From Emergencia sp. (GTDB lineage: Bacteria > Bacillota > Clostridia > Peptostreptococcales > Anaerovoracaceae), in assembly GCA_022767345.1 (NCBI GenBank), contig JALEOD010000062.1:1-64000 (forward strand): DNA of 64,000 bases. Reading direction: 5' to 3'. The notes under the pieces are model-generated. The model made no database searches. It saw only the letters and a list, made by a program, of their open reading frames with translations, and was not told the origin of the DNA. This document shows, one piece after another, positions 24,172 through 32,373 of the stretch (its first letter is position 1; every line of letters starts with the position of its first letter). The translations under genes were made by a program, and so were the position numbers.

Positions 24172-25188
24172 ATGAATAATGTAAAGATGATTTCAAAGGC
24201 TGACGTTCAGAAAGTGCTGGATATGAAAAAATCCATCCAGCTGGTTGAAAAGGTATATGAAGCACACGGTCACAATGAAGTGAACATGCCTGCTAAGATT
24301 ACTCTGGATACAGGAGAAAGCAACGACTGGCCACCATACGGCGGTTCTTATAATGCAATGCCTGCTTACATCGGACAGGACGTGGATATTTCCGGAATTA
24401 AATGGGTGTGGGGCTTTAACGACAACGCAAAGAAAGGCATTCCGTATATCGGCGGCGTTATCATTTTAAATGAAGCAAGAACCGGTGAAATCCTTGCAAT
24501 CATGGACGGCAGCTTTATTACAGACATCAGAACCGGTGCATCAGCCGGCGTAGCTTCCAAGTATTTGGTTCGCAAAGACGCAAAAGTTGCAGGTATCATC
24601 GGTGCAGGCGTGCAGGGCAGAATGAATGCAAGAGCAATCGCTGAAACCTGTGAAAATCTGGAAGAAATCAAAGTATCCGATTTATACTGGGAAGCAGCTG
24701 TAAAGTGTGCGGAGGATTTAAACAAAGAACTTTCCGTGAAAGTGACTCCGGTAAAGACCAATCAGGAATGCTGTGAAGGGTCCGACCTGATTATTACCGT
24801 AACTATTGCTGACGAGCCGCTTGTGATGCATGAGTGGTTAAAGAAAGGCTGTACCGTTATGTCTTTGGGTTCTTTTCAGGAACTGGACGAAAATATTCCG
24901 CTTAAATGCGATAAGCTGATTGTTGACAGCTGGGCACAGAATGCCCACAGAGGTGAGTTGTTGAAACTGGTTCACGACGGCAGAATTACAGAAGAAAATA
25001 TTCATGCGGAAATGCCGGATATCGTAGTAGGTCGTAAGACAGGAAGAGAAAACGATGATGAAATCATCTGCGCAAGTATCATCGGTATGGGATCCACCGA
25101 TATCGGCACAGCGGGACAGCTTTATAAAGATTTCTTTGCTGAAGATGACAGCCTGCCGGTATTTGCTTTCAGAACCTATGATAAATAG
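24172..25188 (+). CDS. ornithine cyclodeaminase / mu-crystallin family protein
   Basis: A 338-residue NAD(P)-binding enzyme of the OCD/mu-crystallin family (MPAKITLDTG; MPAYIGQDVDISGIKWVWGF; AIMDGSFITDIRTGASAGVA; VAGIIGAGVQGRMNARAI as the dinucleotide fold). The family covers ornithine cyclodeaminase, lysine cyclodeaminase, alanine dehydrogenase and N-(carboxyethyl)-ornithine or ketimine reductases, so the exact substrate is open. ATG 24172 is preferred because it sits 8 bases after AGGAGG; the ATG at 24166 is too close. Part of the sigma-54 operon. Confidence 0.85.
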   Translation: MNNVKMISKADVQKVLDMKKSIQLVEKVYEAHGHNEVNMPAKITLDTGESNDWPPYGGSYNAMPAYIGQDVDISGIKWVWGFNDNAKKGIPYIGGVIILNEARTGEILAIMDGSFITDIRTGASAGVASKYLVRKDAKVAGIIGAGVQGRMNARAIAETCENLEEIKVSDLYWEAAVKCAEDLNKELSVKVTPVKTNQECCEGSDLIITVTIADEPLVMHEWLKKGCTVMSLGSFQELDENIPLKCDKLIVDSWAQNAHRGELLKLVHDGRITEENIHAEMPDIVVGRKTGRENDDEIICASIIGMGSTDIGTAGQLYKDFFAEDDSLPVFAFRTYDK

Positions 25189-25253
25189 GCAGAGGGTATG
25201 AAAGTATTGAAATAGAAGCGATCTTTTGTTACAATAAAAATATACGTAAAGTA

Positions 25254-25278
25254 GAGGCTGCCTGTGGCAGCCTTTGCG
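25254..25278 (+). terminator. weak terminator before the activator gene
   Basis: AGGCTGCC / GGCAGCCT with a TGT loop followed by TTTGCG. It separates the sigma-54 operon from the activator, which is likely expressed from a TACAAT box near 25221. Confidence 0.5.
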
Positions 25279-25314
25279 CTATAACTGAGGCACAGCCCAT
25301 TCCCAGAGGTGTTT

Positions 25315-26760
25315 ATGAAATTAAGCAGTATCAGAGAATATGCGCAGAAGACGACGGAGATTATCAGTACCGTTGCCGGCATGCAGGTGCTGGTCTGCGA
25401 TATGGATTTTCAGATTGTTGGAGACAGCAAGGACGGCATTACCAACCACAGAGAGCTCAGCAGATTGACCGACAATTCTATGCTGGCAGAGACGATTAAA
25501 TGCCGCAAAATGATGATGATAGAGGACTGCAAGAAGGACTTTGCAGGGTGTTTAAACTGCCCTGAGAGAAATGATTGTGATGTCAATGCGATGATTTCTG
25601 TTCCTATTATCGATGGCGATGAGATTTACGGCGCAATCGGTCTTTATGCCCATGGAAAAGACGATGTGAAACGGCTGATGGAAAAGAATCGGGATTTTCT
25701 GGAATTTATTCACAGAATGTCAGAACTTCTGATTATGAAGCTGAAGGAAACCTCAGAAACCCAGAAATTGCAGGAGACCGTCAAGAAACTGAAAAACAAC
25801 AGCTGCAGCCTGCCTTTTGAGGATATTGTGGGAAGCAGTCCGGCATTCAGAAAGGTAAAGGAAGAAGCGAAGCGCTTTGCTGCGGGAAATTCCGGCATTC
25901 TCATTCAGGGAGAGAGCGGAACGGGCAAGGAGGTTTTCGCAAGGGCCATTCATACTGCCAGCAGAAACTCGGCGGGGCCTTTTGTAGCTATTAACTGTGC
26001 TGCGCTGCCTGAGAATTTAATCGAAAGCGAGCTGTTCGGTTATGAAGAGGGTGCTTTTACCGGCGCTTTGAAGGGCGGAAAGTTGGGAAAGTTTGAACTT
26101 GCCAATCACGGGACGTTGTTTCTCGATGAAATCGGTGAATTTCCGATTCATCTGCAGGCAAAGCTCCTTCGGGCGCTGCAGGAGAAAAAGATTCAGCGTG
26201 TAGGAGGAACCAATGAGATAGAGGTATCGGTGCGGATTATCGCAGCGACAAATCAGGACCTTGAGGAACTTTCGAGAAACGGACAGTTCAGAGAGGATCT
26301 GTATTACAGACTCAGCGTGATTCCCATTACGCTGCCACCTTTACGGCAGCGGAGAAGCGATATCGGAGAGTTGGCGGAGCATTTTCTCAGAATTTATGCA
26401 AAAGCTTTGCAGAAAGACCTTTTCGGCATAGATAAGGCGGCGACGGACAGGCTTTACGAATATGGGTGGCCCGGCAATATCAGACAGCTGCAGAATACCA
26501 TCGAGTATGCGGTAAACATCTCCTCAGGCTCTTATATTACAGCGGCGGATTTACCGAAAAAAATTCTGGGAGGCATGGCGGAGGAATCCTCCTCTGGAGA
26601 GACCATAGCCTTAAGACCGCTGAGAGATGTAGAGGATGAATATATTTTAGAGGCCATTAGGGTTTACGGCGATAGCCTTTCAGGGAAACTGAAAGCGGCG
26701 GAGGTGCTGGGTATCAGCAAAGCCACATTGTATCGCAGATTAAAAGAACTGAATGTATAG
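25315..26760 (+). CDS. sigma-54 dependent activator with sensory N-terminal domain
   Basis: A 481-residue enhancer-binding protein. The N-terminal third is a GAF/PAS-like sensor with a cysteine-rich patch (MMIEDCKKDFAGCLNCPERN, then DCDV), perhaps ligand or metal binding. The AAA+ domain carries GESGTGKE (Walker A), the sigma-54 contact loop GAFTGA and FLDEIGE. The C-terminal Fis-type HTH ends GISKATLYRRLKELNV. It lies between the two halves of the operon it should control, which has two sigma-54 promoters and three copies of a matching palindrome. ATG 25315 has AGAGG upstream; a GTG at 25309 is inside that site. Confidence 0.93.
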   Translation: MKLSSIREYAQKTTEIISTVAGMQVLVCDMDFQIVGDSKDGITNHRELSRLTDNSMLAETIKCRKMMMIEDCKKDFAGCLNCPERNDCDVNAMISVPIIDGDEIYGAIGLYAHGKDDVKRLMEKNRDFLEFIHRMSELLIMKLKETSETQKLQETVKKLKNNSCSLPFEDIVGSSPAFRKVKEEAKRFAAGNSGILIQGESGTGKEVFARAIHTASRNSAGPFVAINCAALPENLIESELFGYEEGAFTGALKGGKLGKFELANHGTLFLDEIGEFPIHLQAKLLRALQEKKIQRVGGTNEIEVSVRIIAATNQDLEELSRNGQFREDLYYRLSVIPITLPPLRQRRSDIGELAEHFLRIYAKALQKDLFGIDKAATDRLYEYGWPGNIRQLQNTIEYAVNISSGSYITAADLPKKILGGMAEESSSGETIALRPLRDVEDEYILEAIRVYGDSLSGKLKAAEVLGISKATLYRRLKELNV

Positions 26761-26771
26761 AGGTAGAAAAA

Positions 26772-27935
26772 ATGAAGCACAAGTTTATTGCGAAGCGGTA
26801 CTGGAAAGACCAGAGTACCGCCATGGGAAAGTCCGATGAAATGGCAAAGTCTTTCGACGATGTGATTAACCTGAGTTTGGGGGACCCGGATTTAATCACG
26901 CACGATATCATCATCGACAATGCCTTTGCGGACGCAAAAGCAGGACACACTAAGTATACGGATTTCAGGGGAGATCCGGAGTTTCGGGCGGAAATCTGCA
27001 AATACTATAAAGAAGAGTACGATATGGATGTTGCAGATGAAGAAGTTTTTGTCTGCGCATCGGCATGCCTTGGCATGTATCTGGCACTGGAAGCCATCAT
27101 TGATGATGGAGATGAGGTCATCTTACAGGCGCCGTACTTTACGCCGTATCCGCAGCAGGTTGAACTGGCAAGAGGGATTCCGGTAGAACTTCCGACCTAT
27201 GAGGAAGAGGATTTCCAGATTAACATTGAGCGCCTGGAGTCTCTGATTACTGAGCGTACGAAAGCACTTGTAATCAACTCGCCGAGCAACCCGACGGGAA
27301 ACTGCCTGACGGTAGAGACTATGGAAAAAATTGCAGAAATCGCTGTAAAGTATGATTTAATTGTAATTTCCGATGATATTTACACTTCTTTCAGCTATCA
27401 GAATCCTTTTGTGCCTTTTGCGACACTTCCAGGCATGAGAGAAAGAACGATTATTCTTAATTCGTTCTCTAAGAACTTTACTATGACCGGCTGGAGAGTG
27501 GGCAACATCATTGCGCCGGATTACATCATTAAAGTCATTCAGCAGATTAATGAAAATGTGGTATTTACTGCACCGTCAGTATCGCAGAGAGCAGCACTGC
27601 ATGCCCTTCGTCACAGAGCAGAAATCCAGCCGCCGATGATAGAAGAATACAGAAAGAGAATGTTTTATGCGGCAGAGAGAATCAATCAGATTCCAAAGCT
27701 TTCTGTCATTTACCCGCCAAAGGGCAGCTTTTACCTGTTTATGAATATCAAGGAAACAGGACTGACAAGCACAGAAGCAGCTGATAAGATTTTGGAAGAG
27801 GCCCATGTGCTGATGCTGCCGGGAAACGCCTTTGGAGCCTGCGGAGAAGGCTACGTACGTATCGCCTGCACTGTTAATGTGGATACGCTGAAGGAAGCTT
27901 TTGACCGCATTGAAAAAATTGAACAATTTCAGTAA
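26772..27935 (+). CDS. PLP-dependent class I/II aminotransferase
   Basis: A 387-residue fold-type I aminotransferase. The catalytic lysine is in NSFSKNFTMTGWRVG; the PLP-contact segments INSPSNPTGN and VISDDIYTSFSY are present, as is the C-terminal Arg motif in GEGYVRIACTVN. It resembles aspartate/aromatic-type aminotransferases. It starts 11 bases after the activator gene in the same direction and ends at a terminator, so it probably transaminates the amino acid released by the opine-like pathway. The substrate is inferred from context only. Confidence 0.88.
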   Translation: MKHKFIAKRYWKDQSTAMGKSDEMAKSFDDVINLSLGDPDLITHDIIIDNAFADAKAGHTKYTDFRGDPEFRAEICKYYKEEYDMDVADEEVFVCASACLGMYLALEAIIDDGDEVILQAPYFTPYPQQVELARGIPVELPTYEEEDFQINIERLESLITERTKALVINSPSNPTGNCLTVETMEKIAEIAVKYDLIVISDDIYTSFSYQNPFVPFATLPGMRERTIILNSFSKNFTMTGWRVGNIIAPDYIIKVIQQINENVVFTAPSVSQRAALHALRHRAEIQPPMIEEYRKRMFYAAERINQIPKLSVIYPPKGSFYLFMNIKETGLTSTEAADKILEEAHVLMLPGNAFGACGEGYVRIACTVNVDTLKEAFDRIEKIEQFQ

Positions 27936-27955
27936 GAAATAAGGATTTGTAATAA

Positions 27956-27992
27956 AAGCACGTGTGCGATAGGCAGGCGTGCTTTTCTCATT
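27956..27992 (+). terminator. terminator after the aminotransferase gene
   Basis: AAAAGCACG / CGTGCTTTT around a 15-base interior followed by CTCATT. Confidence 0.65.
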
Positions 27993-28067
27993 CCAAATCA
28001 TCATACCAGTCTTGCATAATCTGTAGGTGTACCGTATAATATAGGACAGAAAAAGGAGGCAGCAGAA

Positions 28068-28700
28068 ATGAGTTTTATCAATAAAAGTTGTAAGGATTTT
28101 ACAGAGGTTTTAGCCAGCAAGGCACCGGTGCCGGGCGGCGGCGGTGCATCTGCCTTGGTGGGCGCGCTGGGAATGGCTCTTGGCAATATGGTCGGCGCGC
28201 TGACCGTTGGGAAGAAAAAATATGCAGCAGTCGAAGAAGAGATTAAAGCGTTAATGGCACAGGCAGAAACGCTGCAGACGGAGCTGCTTTCTCTTGTGGA
28301 AAAGGACGCAGAAGTATTTGCGCCGCTGGCCGCGGCTTATAGCATGCCGAAGGAGACGGAAGAAGAAAAGGCAGAGAAAGCGCGGGTTATGGAAATCGTT
28401 TTAAGGGACGCATGCAGTGTGCCTCTTGAAATCATGGAAAAATGCTGTAAAGCAATTGATCTGCACAGGGAATTTGCAGCAAAAGGCAGCGTTCTTGCTG
28501 TCAGCGACGCAGGCGTAGGCGTTATCTTTGCAAAGGCTGCCCTGCAGGGGGCATCACTCAACGTATTTATCAATACGTCTTCCATGAAGGACAGGGCTTA
28601 CGCTGAGAAAATCAACGCAAAAGCGGAGAAGATGCTGATGGAATACACCGTCGCTGCAGATGAAGTTTACGCAGAAGTTTACAGCAAGCTGAGAAAGTAG
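28068..28700 (+). CDS. fchA: methenyltetrahydrofolate cyclohydrolase FchA-like (cyclodeaminase/cyclohydrolase family)
   Basis: A 210-residue all-helical protein of the FTCD_C family (APVPGGGGASALVGALGMALG at the start, in part; TVGKKKYAAVEEE; C-terminal DRAYAEKINAKAE). FchA opens 5,10-methenyl-THF to 10-formyl-THF; the related domain acts as formiminotetrahydrofolate cyclodeaminase. Being 9 bases upstream of folD favours the cyclohydrolase role, in the same direction as fhs chemistry. AAAGGAGG ribosome site. Confidence 0.88.
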   Translation: MSFINKSCKDFTEVLASKAPVPGGGGASALVGALGMALGNMVGALTVGKKKYAAVEEEIKALMAQAETLQTELLSLVEKDAEVFAPLAAAYSMPKETEEEKAEKARVMEIVLRDACSVPLEIMEKCCKAIDLHREFAAKGSVLAVSDAGVGVIFAKAALQGASLNVFINTSSMKDRAYAEKINAKAEKMLMEYTVAADEVYAEVYSKLRK

Positions 28701-28709
28701 GAGATTACA

Positions 28710-29561
28710 ATGAATACATTATTAAAAGGGAAGCCGGTTGCTGAGGCTATTGACGAGGCACTGACTGCAAAGATGCCGACATTTTATGAAAAAGGCATTG
28801 TGCCGACTTTGGCGATTGTTCGCGTTGGAGAAAACGGCAGCGACATCGCTTATGAAAATGGTGCGGTGAAAAAGGCAAAAAAAATCGGCATTCAGACAGA
28901 GAAATTCATCTGTGACAGCAAGATAGAGGAAGGGGACTTAATCGCAGTACTGGAATCTATCAATCAGAATAAAAATATTCATGGCGTGCTGCTTTTGCAG
29001 CCGCTGCCAAGCCACATTGACAGCGAAAAAGTGCGCAATGCTATCGCTTCTGAAAAAGATCTGGACTGCATTTCCGACGATGCACTGGGCAGATTTTTTG
29101 CCGGGAAGAATGCTTTTGCGCCTTGCACAGCGGAAAGCTGCATAGAAATTTTAAAGTATTACGACGTGGATATTCGTGGAAAACGAGCTGTTGTCATCGG
29201 CAGAAGTATGGTAATCGGAAAACCGGTCAGCCTTATGCTGATGAAAGAAAATGCAACGGTAACGGTTTGCCACACAAAGACCAGACCGGAGGATTTGCTG
29301 AACCTCTGCAGGGACGCAGATATTATCGTAGCAGCTGCTGGCGCAAGAAATACAGTGACTGACGAGATGATTAGTCCAGGACAGGTTATCGTAGATGTAG
29401 GAATTAACTTTGATGAGGAAGGCAAGATGACGGGAGATGCTGCTATCAGTGAGACGCAGAGAGTTTTCTTGACGCCAGTACCGGGCGGTGTCGGCAGTGT
29501 GACAACCACGCTTCTGATGAAGCATCTGATAGAAGCAGCAGAGCGAACAGTAGGAGCATAA
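28710..29561 (+). CDS. folD: bifunctional methylene-THF dehydrogenase / methenyl-THF cyclohydrolase
   Basis: A 283-residue FolD. The N-terminal catalytic domain has GENGSDIAYENGAVKKAKKI with the active-site lysine; GVLLLQPLPSHID is the family signature. A C-terminal Rossmann domain (VVIGRSMVIGKPVSLMLM, then TPVPGGVGSVTTTLLM) binds NAD(P). Many FolDs read Gly-Val-Gly-Pro-Met-Thr in the last motif; here it is GVGSVTT. Together with fhs and fchA it forms the folate one-carbon branch. Tetrahydrofolate to methylene-THF flow could serve acetogenesis or purine and serine synthesis. Confidence 0.96.
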   Translation: MNTLLKGKPVAEAIDEALTAKMPTFYEKGIVPTLAIVRVGENGSDIAYENGAVKKAKKIGIQTEKFICDSKIEEGDLIAVLESINQNKNIHGVLLLQPLPSHIDSEKVRNAIASEKDLDCISDDALGRFFAGKNAFAPCTAESCIEILKYYDVDIRGKRAVVIGRSMVIGKPVSLMLMKENATVTVCHTKTRPEDLLNLCRDADIIVAAAGARNTVTDEMISPGQVIVDVGINFDEEGKMTGDAAISETQRVFLTPVPGGVGSVTTTLLMKHLIEAAERTVGA

Positions 29562-29564
29562 ACG

Positions 29565-31139
29565 ATGGACACGATTTTCTATAATGGAACAATTTATACA
29601 CAGGATGCAGCTTATCCCAGCTGCAGCGCGGCAGCGATAAAAAATGGTATAATTACAGCCCTTGGCACCGATGAGGAGGTGCTTGCGCTGGCAGACAGCA
29701 GTACGCAGCGCATTGACCTTGGCGGAAAGTTCATGGTACCGGGATTTATTGACAGCCATCTGCACCTGATTTATGATGCTATGGTACGCAGAACTATTGA
29801 TCTGTCAAAGACCTGTTCTTTGCAGGAGGCGATATCCCTTTGCAAAACAAAGGCGGCAGATGCCGCCCGAAACGGAACATGGCTTCTAGCCGGAAATTTT
29901 AATCAGGACGACTGGGAAGAAGGAACGCTGCCGACCAGAGCAGATATGGACGCAGTATCGACAGAAATTCCGGTGGTATTTCAGCGAGCTTGTCTGCATA
30001 TTTCCATCTGTAATACCAAAGCGCTGGAAGCCGCAGGACTTTTAGCGCAGTGTCCGGATGGTATTGTCAGAGAGCAGGAGCAAAATGCCATTTCCCAGGC
30101 AGAGCCGCTGCCCGATTTACAGGAACTGAAGGAACTGATTTTAGACGGCGCGAAGCAGGCAGCGAAGGCTGGAATTACCGAAGTACATACCGATGATTTT
30201 ACCGTACTTCCGGGCACCTTCGGACACCCGGTGATGGAGGCATACCGGCAGCTGGCAGAAGAAGGAAAACTTCCAATCAGGATTTACGAACAATGCAATT
30301 TAGAGACACTGCCGGAACTGAAGACGTTTTTGGCAGAGGGGTACAGGACTGGTGATGATTATGGATTTTTTAAAATCGGTCCGCTAAAAATTATCACTGA
30401 TGGCTCTTTAGGCGCTCACACGGCAGCAATGCTTTCTCCTTATAAGAACGCCCCGGATACGAAGGGGATGTACAATTATTCCGATGAGGAACTGGAAGCG
30501 ATGGTCGCTTTGGCACAGGAAAATGATATGCAGATGGCGATTCACTGTATCGGCGATGGGGCTTTGGAGCAGACCCTTACGGCTCTCCGCAAAGTCCATT
30601 ATGAAAATCCAAAAACGAATCTTCGCCACGGTATTGTTCATTGTCAGATTATGAGCAGCCGGCAGCAGGACTGGTTTCAGAAACTGAATCTGCTTGCGTA
30701 TATACAGCCGATTTTTGTTCGCTATGATATGAATATTGTAGAGGACTGTGTGGGGGAGGAACTGGCGAAAACCAGTTATAACTGGCGAAGATTTGCACAG
30801 ATGGGCGTGCATCAATGCGCAGGGTCTGACTGTCCGGTGGAAAAGTTTGATATTCTGCCCAATATCCAGTATGCGGTAACAAGAAAAGATCCAGCTTCAG
30901 GTAAAAGCTGGTATCCGGAGTATGCACTGACTCTTGAGGAAGCGCTGCGGGCATTCACTTTTGAAGGTGCTTATGCTGCTTTCAGCGAAGGGGTGAGAGG
31001 CTCTATCTCTATAGGTAAATATGCGGACTTGACTGTTCTTGACCGTAATCTCTTTGAAATCGAACCAGAAAGAATTTCTGAGGCAGAGGTGGTACTGACC
31101 ATGGTTGGTGGAAAAATAGCTTATCGGAAAGAAGATTAA
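29565..31139 (+). CDS. amidohydrolase family protein (YtcJ-like)
   Basis: A 524-residue metal-dependent hydrolase. The metal-binding HxH is in GFIDSHLHLIYDAM; downstream ligands are in EVHTDDF, MAIHCIGDGA and the Asp of CAGSDCPVE. The C-terminal beta-sandwich region (SISIGKYADLTVLDRNLFEI) is typical. YtcJ-type amidohydrolases act on exocyclic amides or imines of unknown identity. It follows folD by 3 bases, so it may be part of the same transcript and might act on a compound feeding one-carbon units, but this is a guess. Confidence 0.88.
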   Translation: MDTIFYNGTIYTQDAAYPSCSAAAIKNGIITALGTDEEVLALADSSTQRIDLGGKFMVPGFIDSHLHLIYDAMVRRTIDLSKTCSLQEAISLCKTKAADAARNGTWLLAGNFNQDDWEEGTLPTRADMDAVSTEIPVVFQRACLHISICNTKALEAAGLLAQCPDGIVREQEQNAISQAEPLPDLQELKELILDGAKQAAKAGITEVHTDDFTVLPGTFGHPVMEAYRQLAEEGKLPIRIYEQCNLETLPELKTFLAEGYRTGDDYGFFKIGPLKIITDGSLGAHTAAMLSPYKNAPDTKGMYNYSDEELEAMVALAQENDMQMAIHCIGDGALEQTLTALRKVHYENPKTNLRHGIVHCQIMSSRQQDWFQKLNLLAYIQPIFVRYDMNIVEDCVGEELAKTSYNWRRFAQMGVHQCAGSDCPVEKFDILPNIQYAVTRKDPASGKSWYPEYALTLEEALRAFTFEGAYAAFSEGVRGSISIGKYADLTVLDRNLFEIEPERISEAEVVLTMVGGKIAYRKED

Positions 31140-31159
31140 AATCAATCAAACAAATGAGC

Positions 31160-31195
31160 AGGGGGCTTGCAGTTTATGCAAGCCCCGTTTTTGGG
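31160..31195 (+). terminator. terminator after the amidohydrolase gene
   Basis: GGGGCTTGCA / TGCAAGCCCC (31162-31171 with 31177-31186) then GTTTTTGGG. Confidence 0.85.
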
Positions 31196-31197
31196 TC

Positions 31198-32346
31198 TTA
31201 TGCGGTTAACATCATTTCCAGTGAATGATCAGCGAAGAAAGTATTAGCGTTGTAAAGAAACAGCACTTTTGTAATCCCTTCAGCCTTGATTACATCGTCG
31301 ATGTTATCGTAGAAATAGCGAGGATCGACGACGACGATTTCGCGATAGTTTTGTGCGAGGAAAGGAATCATGCTGTTGGCATAGGAGTCCTTGACCAGCA
31401 ATAATTTTTCTTCTGAATCAGTAGGCGTCTGTATTGTGTACATCGGGTGGTTGCTGCCGCCAAATACCGTATAGGCGTCCTTGGTGTCCAGATTATCCAG
31501 CTGATAAAATTCCGTAGTTTTTGTTTTGGTATCGGCATAGTAGATCACGGAATTTTTGTAGTCTTTATCCTTGTTGGGCATATAGATCGTCAGCGGATCA
31601 TTCATGCCGTTGGTAAATCCGCTTTTGGACGCCAGTGTGCCGCGGAAGTCGTTCTTTACCACGTAGCGTTTATAGCTGACATTATCCTTTAATTTTATGG
31701 CAGCAGCGGCTTCTTTGTAAGCCAGAAACGCACCGTCAGTGGTCCAGTGATGGTCTGTTCTGTAGTAAATTTGGGTGTCGGTATCTGCATTTTCCTTTAA
31801 AATTCTGCGAACATCGATGGGGGTAATGCCAATGTCTTCGACTTTCTCATAAAAAGAGTCGATGTATTGATTTTGATCAGCCATTTTTACTGTAGCAGGC
31901 AGTTTATCTGCTAAAATATTTGCGGCATTTGGCGCCAGCAGAAAGTACATATCCAGCTTTTTATATTGGCGTTTAAACTGTTTTAAACTGGCAATCGTAC
32001 TTTTTTGCCAGTGTTCTGTCGGTTCAGTCAAAGACTCCATCAGGTAACTATCCTTGCAGCGGTAGACACCGTTGGATTCCAGCTTGCCGGTTGTCACATC
32101 GGAAGCGGTTTTGATTTTAATAAAGGCATTTCTGCCCAGAAACTGGTCGTTTACGTAGGATTCCAGCTTCTTTTCATAGCGGCCTTCGATATAAGAGGAG
32201 AAAGAGAATTCAGGTTTTTCCTGAAGCACTCTGTTCTCTTCTTCGGAAAAGGTTTTATCACTGGAAAAAAGGTTGCAGACAAAGGTAGCAGCGAGGACAG
32301 TGATAAAACAAAGGCCTAATATGCAATTGATTGATTTCTTGTTCAT
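31198..32346 (-). CDS. DHHW family protein (AlgX/AlgJ-like acetylation partner)
   Basis: A 382-residue protein with an N-terminal signal anchor (INCILGLCFITVLAATFVC) and an extracytoplasmic SGNH-like fold. The DHHW motif is in YYRTDHHWTTDGAFLAY; NPLTIYMPNKD and LLVKDSYANSMIPFLA give the other catalytic-type blocks. It is related to AlgJ/AlgX, which transfer acetyl groups to polysaccharide outside the membrane. It follows the MBOAT gene by 27 bases. GGAGTAT ribosome site. Confidence 0.88.
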   Translation of the reverse strand: MNKKSINCILGLCFITVLAATFVCNLFSSDKTFSEEENRVLQEKPEFSFSSYIEGRYEKKLESYVNDQFLGRNAFIKIKTASDVTTGKLESNGVYRCKDSYLMESLTEPTEHWQKSTIASLKQFKRQYKKLDMYFLLAPNAANILADKLPATVKMADQNQYIDSFYEKVEDIGITPIDVRRILKENADTDTQIYYRTDHHWTTDGAFLAYKEAAAAIKLKDNVSYKRYVVKNDFRGTLASKSGFTNGMNDPLTIYMPNKDKDYKNSVIYYADTKTKTTEFYQLDNLDTKDAYTVFGGSNHPMYTIQTPTDSEEKLLLVKDSYANSMIPFLAQNYREIVVVDPRYFYDNIDDVIKAEGITKVLFLYNANTFFADHSLEMMLTA

Positions 32347-32373
32347 AATACTCCTTACGAAAGCCCTAACAGA

